Shown here: one piece after another, positions 1 to 7,149 of the stretch
Position numbering within the stretch: the first letter of the stretch is position 1
How the letters are laid out: each line of letters starts with the position of its first letter
From: Amoeboradix gromovi
Taxonomy: Eukaryota; Sanchytriomycota; Sanchytriomycetes; Sanchytriales; Sanchytriaceae
Direction of reading: 5' to 3'
Assembly: GCA_018985225.1 (NCBI GenBank)
Contig: JADGIF010000258.1
Coordinates: 1 to 12,610 of the forward strand
DNA: 12,610 bases
Made by a program: the position numbers and the translations under genes
The notes under the pieces: generated by a model
The model's input: the letters and a program-made list of their open reading frames with translations, nothing else
Told to the model about the DNA's origin: nothing
The model's database searches: none

Positions 1-2
1 AA

Positions 3-152
3 GGGCTTAAGAACGTCTTTGATGAAGGTACTCTTTATTTACATAGCTATCCGCGCCGTACTAGCACCTCCACAGAAAACAAAGGCTCAAAAGAAATGCG
101 TTGTTTTGTAATAAATCTTTTGGAACACTCTAAACTCTATAGAAAGTTATGA
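3..152 (+). CDS. Possible 3' end of a gene entering from the left edge (unidentified)
   Basis: Two plus-strand frames are open from the left edge. The frame starting at base 3 runs 49 codons to TGA at 150-152 and has ordinary soluble-protein composition (for example FDEGTLYLHSYPRR). The frame starting at base 1 runs 36 codons to TAA at 109-111, and an AATAAA at 110-115 shares two bases with that stop, which is the habit of the other genes here. One of the two may be the C-terminus of a plus-strand gene. I recognise neither product and cannot choose firmly between the frames. Confidence 0.25.
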   Translation, partial: GLKNVFDEGTLYLHSYPRRTSTSTENKGSKEMRCFVINLLEHSKLYRKL

Positions 153-342
153 AATTTCGCACATTTCATCCTTACATCTCATCTAGGGATTTTTATTTCT
201 GACGAACAAGCTGCATTAACAAGCATTTTCATCCTCAGCACTAGAGTAAGTGCATTCTCGTAACGCAATACAATTCTCATCCGCCTTTTTATTTTTTACG
301 CACATTTAACTTACGGTATAGATTTTTAGTAATAAATTTACA

Positions 343-366
343 ATGGTCCAACAAGGCCAAAAATGA
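343..366 (+). promoter_or_regulatory. Upstream ORF overlapping the EFCAB9-like start codon
   Basis: A seven-codon ORF (MVQQGQK then TGA) starts at an ATG 20 nt before the EFCAB9-like ATG. Its TGA (364-366) overlaps that start (363-365) in the sequence ATGA. A scanning ribosome would meet this ATG first, so the overlap would favour termination and re-initiation. This is inferred from sequence only; if transcription starts downstream of 343, the uORF does not exist in the mRNA. Confidence 0.35.
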
Positions 367-938
367 AAGTTATGCTACCAATTTTGCAAAAAATGGAACT
401 GGATCCTGTTTTTTGTGTATTAAGTGCTAGTCAAGCAGTTATATTGTTCGAATTATTTAATCTCCTTGATTTTGATGGGAACAAAGGCTTAGACGATATT
501 CAGTTTTGTTGTTTCTTACTGCATGCCACAAACTTAAGTTCTACACAGGCAAGCCATGTTTTCGATATTTTGGATCTAGATAAATCAGGTATGGTAGAAT
601 TTAATGAGTTTTATGCGCTAGTGTGTATATTAGTAGCGATGAAGGATGGTAAGGCAAAGCTCTTCCTCTATCGCCATTGGAGAACTTGTTTTGAGCTTTT
701 AGATGAAGACGGTAGCAAGTCTGTTTCTAGGCAAGAATTTACAACTCTTGGATACCTGTTTGGCTTTTCTAGCGAGGCAGTAAAGCTAATATATGACGAG
801 TTTGATGTCAGTGGAAACAAAGAACTAGATATAGAAGAGTTCCGTTTATTTGTGTTTGAGGCAATAAATTTACAACAAGAGTTAGATAATTCTAAAGCCT
901 CTCATTTTAGAAAGTTTCTTAATAAATTTTTTGCATGA
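363..938 (+). CDS. EFCAB9: EFCAB9-like four-EF-hand calcium-binding protein
   Basis: This is a 191-residue intronless protein built from two EF-hand pairs. The loops start near D36 (DFDGNKG, weak because Q rather than E sits at position 12), D71 (DLDKSGMVEFNE, canonical), D114 (DEDGSKSVSRQE) and D148 (DVSGNKELDIEE). Between the pairs lies FYALVCIL and then YRHWRTCFELLD, which, with the N-terminal VFCVLS, resembles animal EFCAB9 more than calmodulin or calcineurin B. EFCAB9 is the Ca2+- and pH-sensing cytoplasmic subunit of the CatSper flagellar channel in mammalian sperm. If the match holds, this protein works in a flagellum. The family was judged from memory, so a generic EF-hand protein remains possible. 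The chosen start gives an N-terminus of about the same length as EFCAB9. AATAAA lies 10 nt before the stop. Confidence 0.62.
   Translation: MKVMLPILQKMELDPVFCVLSASQAVILFELFNLLDFDGNKGLDDIQFCCFLLHATNLSSTQASHVFDILDLDKSGMVEFNEFYALVCILVAMKDGKAKLFLYRHWRTCFELLDEDGSKSVSRQEFTTLGYLFGFSSEAVKLIYDEFDVSGNKELDIEEFRLFVFEAINLQQELDNSKASHFRKFLNKFFA
921..926 (+). terminator. AATAAA poly(A) signal inside the end of the EFCAB9-like CDS
   Basis: AATAAA is read in frame as the codons for Asn-Lys, ten bases before the TGA at 936-938. Confidence 0.6.
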
Positions 939-1616
939 CGCTCATCCATTTTAGTTGAACAAACCATCTATCGTAATCACATAAAATCAGTCCCTTTAAT
1001 GGTTCTTCTTTCCAGAGATTTGTGATTGAGTAAAAGATCGATATTCATCTTTATCATAAATACCGTACGGCATCAATTCATCGCAGCAAGGCATGTCAGA
1101 CTTAGGGACATCACAAAGGGATAGAGATTGCGGTGTTCTGCACTTTAAACTGTTCTTGAAATGAAACTACCGTGCAAAAGAAAGAAGAAAACTTGGTGGA
1201 ATGGAACTAAGCATTTGCTGGTCAAAGGTGCACAAGATGTGAAACTCTAAAATAGGAACTTTAGTACGCATAGATGCACAGTCGCTGTATGGATTAAAAC
1301 AGAGATAATATTGCGGCCACCTATTTATCCATGTCCCCTACACTCGACTCTCACTCATCATAAACTGCTTTTTGTCAACAAGCCCTCATAAAGTCAGCGA
1401 GCTTAAAGAATCTGGACTTGAACTTTGGTGCGCTGCCATCAATGTTTTTTGTGGTGCACAGCTTGTGGTGTAACATGTCGCCATTAGTCTAAATACCAGC
1501 TCTCCTGTGTACCCGGCGCTCTCCATACCATGCTTTAAGTTATGTACAAGCACCTCGAGCATCTATTTCAGTACATCCTCCTTGTTATTCACCAATATTA
1601 CTCTGCGTTAAAAGTC
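939..1616. other. Gene-free stretch downstream of the EFCAB9-like gene
   Basis: No frame on either strand gives a recognisable protein, and I see no RNA gene here. Base composition is more balanced than in the genes. The right end (about 1450-1616) lies just downstream of the Fanzor relic on its coding strand, where the guide-RNA scaffold of such elements would be expected. A short repeated GTGGTG flanks a GC-containing spacer near 1450-1470, but nothing firmer is visible. Confidence 0.5.
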
Positions 1617-1946
1617 CTAATTTCCGAGAAAATCGTGAATTTCCATAGAGAAACTAATGCTAGTTTCTCCGTTACAGTGATCGCTCACGCTTTCACTACC
1701 CTGAGGCGGGATTGAATAAGGATGCAGACACTTGATGTATATGTTCCTTGCTGCCATATGGTCTCTATCTATTTCCAAATGACAATTGGTACAGGTGTAA
1801 GTTTCTAAGTTGATTTTCTTTAAAGCACCATAGCTCGTACATATCTTACTAGTAAATGATTCATTGCATTCGACCATCGTCTTTCCTCTTTGCTTACATT
1901 TGAACTTCAAGCGTTCCTTGAATGCGCAATGAGACATTGTAGCCAT
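1617..1946 (-). pseudogene. Fanzor/TnpB-family nuclease, C-terminal relic with damaged zinc ribbon
   Basis: The 109-residue reading frame holds the C-terminal end of a TnpB/Fanzor RNA-guided nuclease. It shows a basic helix (FKERLKFKCKQRGK, residues 9-22), NESFTSKIC leading into the zinc ribbon, a second knuckle CTNC (52-55), and the RuvC-III block DRDHMAARNI (60-69) with its catalytic Asp. The first knuckle should read CxxC but is CTSY (36-39): a TAT codon stands where TGT or TGC belongs. The N-terminal domains and the other RuvC residues are absent, and an in-frame TAG lies 14 codons upstream of the first ATG. I read this as a decayed copy. In a eukaryote this family is called Fanzor, although a bacterial TnpB fragment cannot be excluded by eye. 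Confidence 0.78.
1648..1669 (-). repeat. Perfect 9-bp hairpin at the 3' end of the Fanzor relic
   Basis: On the coding strand, the arms GAGAAACTA and TAGTTTCTC are exact reverse complements separated by a four-base loop (GCAT), and a G.U pair could extend the stem by one. It lies about 30 nt before the relic's stop codon. Guide (omega) RNAs of TnpB and Fanzor elements commonly begin in the 3' end of the nuclease gene and continue past its stop, so the hairpin may be a remnant of that scaffold. Confidence 0.5.
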
Positions 1947-2626
1947 ATTTCTTGCGACTTGCTCGACAAGCTACTTATGATTTGACTAGTATTGAACGAT
2001 GGTAAGTGTGTGAGATCATATGTCTTTGTATGCTGTGCCTGTTAGTTATTTCTTTAGATTTGACATATTCGGGATTACATCCGTTCATTCCATTTACCAT
2101 TTGCGAAAGGAAGAATATCGAGTATTTAAGCTATTAGATAATCTGGAAAAGTCACGTAATAATACAAAAATACAAATTCGCGATAAATGATTTATTCAAG
2201 AAAGCAATCGAGCTGCCTCTGCCAGTATATGCTAACTGGGTTACTCCACCATTTTATGCTTTCTGCTGCTATTTATATAGGTGCATACCGCCATATGAGA
2301 CTTTGTCAACTTATTGCTCAGCTCAGATTGGGCATTCAGTGACATAAAAAGTTGGATGTTTAGCATAGCCGTGATTGCATGGTTGATCAGGCTACTTCTG
2401 TTTTCGATAGTTATATACCGGTATGGCGGACATTGCCCTCCAAGTAGCTTTAACTATGCTAACAACAAACGCGATTCCACGTCGCAAGACTGCCACAATG
2501 ATCTACCAAACCCCGAAGAGTCTCCAATTCGAGAAACTGCCTAGGGTGTATCGGTCTGTCTATTTTGTGCAGATCAAACGTATTTAGATCTATATACGGA
2601 TGGAAAAGATTCGTAGCCACATATGC
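1947..2626. other. Gene-free stretch upstream of the Fanzor relic
   Basis: I could not find the missing RuvC-I and RuvC-II parts of the Fanzor gene in the minus-strand frames here. The plus-strand frame 2314-2544 contains a hydrophobic run (SWMFSIAVIAWLIRLLLFS), but it begins at a non-ATG codon, has no AATAAA at its stop and matches nothing I know. A near-palindromic TATA-like run, ctatttatatag, sits at about 2270-2281. Confidence 0.4.
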
Positions 2627-2971
2627 TCAACTGGAATTTGAAAAGACCCCGATCCCTGGCGGTGTAAAGTTAGCAATGCTGGATGATGTGTCCATGAATG
2701 TACAGAAGGTATTGGTCCCACTATCTAAAACCCTCATCGCCGAATCCATGAAGTGGAAGTGCGAGTTGACATCATATGGGCTGGTCGGTGCGCAGAGTAA
2801 GGATACCTTGTCCAAAACAAACACCACTCTGTTATTTTCCTCAACAAGAATTTTGTTTAATCTCTCCGCCAACTTATCATTCGTCTTGTCCGACTTAAAA
2901 TTCATGTTTTTTCTATCTATAATCGACTTCCAGTATCGCTCTCTCAGCGGACTGGCAAGTGTCATCATATT
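2627..2971 (-). pseudogene. Possible second relic of a Fanzor-like gene (tentative)
   Basis: From an ATG near 2971, a minus-strand frame reads about 113 residues. The segment RERYWKSIIDRKNM followed by TNDKLAERLNKILVEENN and RVVFVLD has the pattern of an Arg/Lys-rich helix and then a hydrophobic strand. It faintly resembles the region before the RuvC-II strand in some Fanzor proteins. The rest (SSSIANFTPPGIGVF) does not fit, and no catalytic residue can be named. It lies on the same strand as, and upstream of, the zinc-ribbon relic, but the two are about 680 bp apart, too far for an intact member. It may equally be a chance ORF. Confidence 0.2.
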
Positions 2972-3004
2972 ATTATAAAAGATATTGTATAGTAACCGAG
3001 GCAC

Positions 3005-3720
3005 TGATTAATGTAGACATACAACGACGACTTCATTATTTTTGTGCACATGCACGCGCAGTTTGCAGTAAGATGTTTTGTTCTCTACATGTTGAGTATA
3101 ATTTGATCTATGTACCAGTTTCAAGGTTTTTAGGCATGCTAGTAGCCGATATTGGATATTCTAGCTCATGAAAAGATAAATATAACTGTGTGTTTTCTCA
3201 ACTACCTGGTTCACTTGAATTAAACGGCACCATATATAAAGTTTTATACTTATTCGCCAATAGCGTTATAATATCAAAGGCAGATATGCTATAGCGGATG
3301 GATTGGCATTATTGCTTTTGATTGCTAGAAAGTATTTCGATACCAAAAGGCTTTTTAAATTTTTGATAACCTTACTTTGCAACTGCATGTATTAAGCTAT
3401 GAAAGACTTTGTGCCCCTAGATATAAGCTATTAATGTGCAATCCTTTTGAGATTTATCTTTTCGCAATCAATAATATCTGCTGTACCTTCTTCCTCTGTA
3501 TTTCGAGGTGATCTTATTTCAGGATTTGAGTTTATGAAAATCATTTTTACAGTTTAAGCCTCGACAGTATCAGCAGCGCAGTAATTTTACATTTCGATTT
3601 CAGTTAGCTTCCTTTATTCTTGGATTTGCGGAGTTCTGCTGAAATACTTGGCCTTAAAAGGGCAATTACTGAACATCTGCTGAATTCAAAATACACTAAC
3701 ATACAACTAAATGCTTAAAA
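3005..3720. other. AT-rich gap without a recognised gene
   Basis: No convincing coding frame, tRNA or other RNA gene is visible. The right end receives the 3' end of the sterol acyltransferase gene from the opposite strand. A plus-strand frame at 2959-3171 is short and unrecognised. Confidence 0.5.
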
Positions 3721-5079
3721 TTAAAATTTATTATATGCAATACACAGCAATGGTACCCCACTATAGATTCCAAACCAGAAGAACAAATTGCCAGCAATCG
3801 GAAATCTTTTGATTTGCGGTAGTTCTTGTACAGCTATCAAAGGTATCTGGAACATTTGAATGACAAACATGTACCATTTTAACTCCTTAAACACTACTAC
3901 AAATAACAATTCATGCAGCAAAGATGAAATAAAGAAAGTCAGTATCCTGGCAGAGTTCTTTGATAATCCCAAAACAAAATGGCATTCCAGATACACATGT
4001 CTGAAAAGAAAGTTATGAACAGGCTTGTTCCATTTACGACTAAATTCCAAGTAATTTGTGGAATTCCAAAAATCACTATAAAAGTTACGATCTGCATATT
4101 GCGTAATTTCTGCACAAACATTACAAATCACTTCAAATATAATGTTAAATACTAGTAGTATGCATATCATGAATGGACCACTAGTCGTAACAAGCAAGTC
4201 CACGAAGGAATTAGAATCATTTTGAAATTGCGGAATTATGTAGGATTCTATAACCACGTATAAAAGAAATGTAGAGCCTACAAATTCTATCAGCTTCTCA
4301 AAAATAAACCAGTATCTTATGGACTTCATTCTTGGATATGCAATATCATATATTAAAGTAGGGAAAATCAGATATTCAATGAAATTACGTAAAGTAATAT
4401 TCTCAGGATATGAGACCTGTAAAGTTGGTGAATTATCTATTTCCGGTGTGTTGTATAGGTTGTTATTGTATTCGATATCAGTCGGTACTTTGATCGTTAG
4501 AATGCTCTCGATGTCGGCTATTTGTTGGGAAATGGTGACATCATCATTCTTTTTAGCGTTGGCTTCTAACTGGTTAAGCAATTTTTTTTGTTCAAATAGT
4601 CTGCGATTGACAATGTTATAAGAGTGGCATTTAAACAGGATGGAGATTGAATGAACTGTCAGAGCACCAGAGGAAGCCCAATTCCAGTTCTGGTTGTACA
4701 CATAGTAATTAGAGAGACCGATAAAGCTAATTTCATAGACGCGCTGAACAATAGCACCAATTCGAGTAGGGATTATTTGGAGAACAATCAGCTTTTGTAA
4801 AATAAAGCTGAGAAAAGAGCAGAGTACGAGAAGAACATCAAACAAAACAACCTCTATAATATTGCTCATACTCAAATTCATTAAATAGCTGCCTATTAGT
4901 GACTTGCTTAATTTATAGTTTCCATAAATGGTAAGGAAAATTATCATAGCACCTGAAAACCAAGCAAGTACTACAAATCCCCACAAAGAGTTAGCCTGTG
5001 TAGACAGAACGCGAATGTGTAGTGGAGTAGGCTTGAGAACGTACCTTCTTTTGAAAATAGTGTTTGGTTCTAATTTCAT
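3721..5079 (-). CDS. SOAT1: Sterol O-acyltransferase (ACAT/Are1-Are2 type, MBOAT family)
   Basis: This 452-residue multipass protein should esterify sterols with fatty acyl-CoA in the ER membrane to make storage sterol esters. Hydrophobic segments occur at about 33-52, 75-105, 258-285, 297-325, 378-398 and 428-448. Family blocks appear in order: KCHSYN (150-155), FIEYLIFPTLIYDIAYPR (233-250), FYSDFWN (333-339), WNKPVHNFLFRHVY (350-363) and SLLHELL (386-392) with the presumed catalytic His389. The FSRKWNKPVHNFLFRHVY wording is closest to yeast Are2. The motif is usually FYxDWWN, and here the first Trp is Phe. The N-terminal cytosolic region is short compared with yeast Are2 (about 640 residues). 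The gene is intronless with a single clear ATG. Its stop is preceded by AATAAA, and the next upstream gene on this strand ends 124 bp away. Confidence 0.92.
   Translation of the reverse strand: MKLEPNTIFKRRYVLKPTPLHIRVLSTQANSLWGFVVLAWFSGAMIIFLTIYGNYKLSKSLIGSYLMNLSMSNIIEVVLFDVLLVLCSFLSFILQKLIVLQIIPTRIGAIVQRVYEISFIGLSNYYVYNQNWNWASSGALTVHSISILFKCHSYNIVNRRLFEQKKLLNQLEANAKKNDDVTISQQIADIESILTIKVPTDIEYNNNLYNTPEIDNSPTLQVSYPENITLRNFIEYLIFPTLIYDIAYPRMKSIRYWFIFEKLIEFVGSTFLLYVVIESYIIPQFQNDSNSFVDLLVTTSGPFMICILLVFNIIFEVICNVCAEITQYADRNFYSDFWNSTNYLEFSRKWNKPVHNFLFRHVYLECHFVLGLSKNSARILTFFISSLLHELLFVVVFKELKWYMFVIQMFQIPLIAVQELPQIKRFPIAGNLFFWFGIYSGVPLLCIAYNKF
3727..3732 (-). terminator. AATAAA poly(A) signal just before the acyltransferase stop
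   Basis: On the minus strand the last codons read AAT AAA TTT TAA, so the signal encodes Asn-Lys within the final four codons. Confidence 0.65.
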
Positions 5080-5203
5080 GCCAATGTTTTATGTTAAAAA
5101 AAGTTAGGCTAGTAGACAGATATCAAGTGCTAGTAAAATACCGATGGTGATTGAATAGCGATAAGCGGTTTATAAACAGATGTTAATCAATTAACGAGAA
5201 ATC

Positions 5204-5635
5204 CTATTTATTAGCATCTAGCAGTCTGACTAATTCATTAGCATATTTTTCATCTACTTTTAAGCGTGTTTGATAATCTTGGGGATATTCATAAGAAATT
5301 AGCTTGTTTTCAACCAATGCACTGAATCCGTCATCGATACTTATCGACAATGGTGCATCTGCGAAAAGAATAGGTTTATATTGCAATTCAACCTTAGTCT
5401 TTAATTGTTTTTGTATCGTGTCAACGGTGGCAATACTGATCTTACCCCACTTGACAATATTGGCATATTTTACTAAAGATGCCTGTAATTTAACCTCAAC
5501 TGGCTTTAATTTATTTGAAGCTATGTATTTCAACACGTCACCCTTTAGTAGTGAATTTTTGGGCCCTGAAGGGCTAACGGCTGCAGAATTAATGTTGTAT
5601 TGCTTTAGAAGTATCTGAACCGACGGAAATTTCAT
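5204..5635 (-). CDS. PDX1: Short E3-binding-domain protein (pyruvate dehydrogenase protein X-like)
   Basis: The 143-residue protein opens with a peripheral subunit-binding domain: VQILLKQYNINSAAV (6-20), then SPSGPKNSLLKGDVLKYI (21-38). This matches the GPxGxxLKGDVLxYI core that docks dihydrolipoamide dehydrogenase (E3) in 2-oxoacid dehydrogenase complexes. The rest (about 44-143) is not an acyltransferase domain and lacks its HxxxDG active site, which suits protein X rather than E2. Yeast Pdx1 (410 residues) has an N-terminal lipoyl domain; none is visible here or in the minus-strand frames upstream. The frame stays open for about 25 codons before the ATG without another ATG, so an unseen first exon carrying a targeting peptide or lipoyl domain is possible. 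The expected location is the mitochondrial matrix. AATAAA immediately precedes the TAG. Confidence 0.66.
   Translation of the reverse strand: MKFPSVQILLKQYNINSAAVSPSGPKNSLLKGDVLKYIASNKLKPVEVKLQASLVKYANIVKWGKISIATVDTIQKQLKTKVELQYKPILFADAPLSISIDDGFSALVENKLISYEYPQDYQTRLKVDEKYANELVRLLDANK
5207..5212 (-). terminator. AATAAA poly(A) signal abutting the PDX1-like stop
   Basis: The final codons read AAT AAA TAG on the minus strand. Confidence 0.65.
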
Positions 5636-7100
5636 CTCCTTGAAGGAAGTTAGTTTTGGACAAACTCTTGAAAACCAGACAAAGTTTTCAAAACAAGTGA
5701 ATTGAGAGATAGGGCTACTTGATCAAAGAGTCGCTGTATCATTCCACATACGCCTTAGGAAAACACTCGCTATTAACATTCACTCTTCTGTGTCAGTCCA
5801 CTCGAACCCGCTCCTCATTGTACTTGATATGAACTGAAGATTGCAACAAAGCAGATCGCCGTCTGACCCTGCATTGCACTCATTACCGCGGGGCCTAGAG
5901 CACTGTGGATGTGCCAGGCTCAGGAAAAAGCTAACCTACGAGGTTTTACCAAAGTTGTTTACTAAATCTTGTTTTTAGCTGCAGGTTCTCTCTTTGCTGT
6001 ATTCATACTCACCAAGTAAATCACGGTCATCATCTTTGCTACCTATTCTCAAATCGCTCGTCTTTCTATCATCCTCTTTCACGTCGTAGCCAGTGCATCT
6101 CCCATTACAAGCCTCTACCCACGGGCATGATTTTCTGCTCAATTTGGATCTTAGCAGTGGAAAGCGTGCATGCTAATCCCATAAACAGTCTATGGATCGA
6201 TAACTACTCGGCGATTCGTCTGATCAGTGATAGCCCGTTGCTTCTGCTAAAGCATTTCTTTCTCTTCCCGAATGTCTGCCGTCCTCTGCTGTCTCAAACG
6301 ATCTCTCGATGCAAGGTTGCACACAAGCATACAGCAGGCTTATTCCTGAATCACCTGTAGTACACCTAATGTGTTCAGTACTTTTCCGTTACAGACATAA
6401 CCATAGACGTGCTATGTGGATTCTGGACCTTCAAAGTCTTAGCACGCCTTAAGATACATAAATCTGTCAGACTTGGGCTTTCGCAGGAGCGCTGCTCATC
6501 CCATCTCGTAAGCTATTCTAACAAGAGCTTTGCTTCTGTCTACCATTATCCAGGTTGTGTTATTGTTGCATCTGGCACCTGATAGACTTGCAATGCGGAC
6601 TTGGTGCCTCGGTAAAATGCCGCGTAATTAAAAGCAGCAATGGCATCGATGAATCTCAACACTAGAAGATATTGTGGTTAATCGGGCTGTGTTTTTCCTA
6701 GTTTGCTGGTGCTGACGATTTCTGTCCCGAACAGCCTAATGAGAGTGTTACAATGAAGATTGGGTATCTCTTTGATGTACATCCGGAGATTTACTACTCT
6801 CGGTTTGGTTTCCACAGAGCATTTCCACCTATTATGCTTTCAAACATAACTCTTTGATTTCCATTTCCAATGTACTGCTAATTTATGTGTTTTAAATTCT
6901 AAGATACACGGCAAGTCTCTTAACTTAAGAATTATTTATTTAGTTTACGGTTGTGCCATTCCTATTCATTGCGATTCTTCAAAATTCAGGGAAAATAAAG
7001 ATATGCTGAGTTTCGCTTGAATCAGTAAATGAAATATTCATTTAATGTGATCAGATCTCACTTGATATCGATCATAGTTGGGTTTGGAAAATTAAATAAG
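5636..7100. other. 1.5-kb gene desert with higher GC than the genes
   Basis: No recognisable gene is present. Hand counts give 27, 34 and 29 G+C per 60 bases at 5821-5880, 5881-5940 and 6061-6120, against 22/60 in AHCY (7501-7560) and 15/60 in SPT2 (10021-10080). A plus-strand ATG frame at 6127-6360 (77 codons) and a minus-strand open frame near 5980-6170 (about 65 codons, no ATG) match nothing I know and look like chance. The last 250 bases become AT-rich and probably serve as the AHCY promoter. Confidence 0.5.
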
Positions 7101-7105
7101 ATTGC

Positions 7106-7111
7106 CACGTG
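7106..7111 (+). promoter_or_regulatory. CACGTG E-box upstream of AHCY
   Basis: The palindrome CACGTG lies 38 nt before the AHCY start codon. In ascomycete yeasts, the bHLH factor Cbf1 binds this sequence at sulfur-amino-acid and methyl-cycle genes, so the position before AHCY is suggestive. It is a six-base site and could be chance; it may also lie inside the 5' UTR. Confidence 0.3.
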
Positions 7112-7149
7112 CTAATTCGTCTTTCTCTCAATATCCCCTATTGTTAGGA

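Noticed and set aside
1239-1255. 17-nt GT...CTAAAATAG candidate intron
   Set aside because: It has the acceptor-like end but no coding sequence on either side.
2994-3018. 25-nt GTAACC...TTAATGTAG candidate intron
   Set aside because: The end resembles the YTAANKTAG block, but the length is off and the flanks are not coding.
2314-3171. Three plus-strand ORFs (2314-2544, 2565-2978, 2959-3171) as exons of one gene
   Set aside because: No 19-nt intron with the YTAANKTAG end lies at the joins, two starts are not ATG, the products are unrecognised, and the middle one is opposite the tentative Fanzor-like frame.
4319-4621. ORF antisense to the sterol acyltransferase
   Set aside because: It is a shadow of a well-supported gene on the other strand, as are the plus-strand frames over VAP, SPT2, NAF1 and PDX1.
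5640-5667. Possible 27-nt intron upstream of the PDX1-like ATG (GTTTGT...ACTAAC...AAG on the minus strand)
   Set aside because: It has an ACTAAC block but the wrong length and acceptor spacing compared with the three firm introns, and no exon is recognisable on its far side.
5785-5880. tRNA on the minus strand suggested by a GGTTCGAG B-box-like sequence near 5802-5812
   Set aside because: The T-arm does not pair and no A box or acceptor stem is found at the right distance.
6127-6360. 77-codon plus-strand ORF starting MIFCSIWILAV
   Set aside because: It has a signal-peptide-like start but no recognised family, no AATAAA at the stop and GC-rich desert composition; probably chance.
7102-7149. 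N-terminal extension of AHCY from TTG at 7102
   Set aside because: It is a non-ATG start; the ATG at 7150 gives the family's standard N-terminus.
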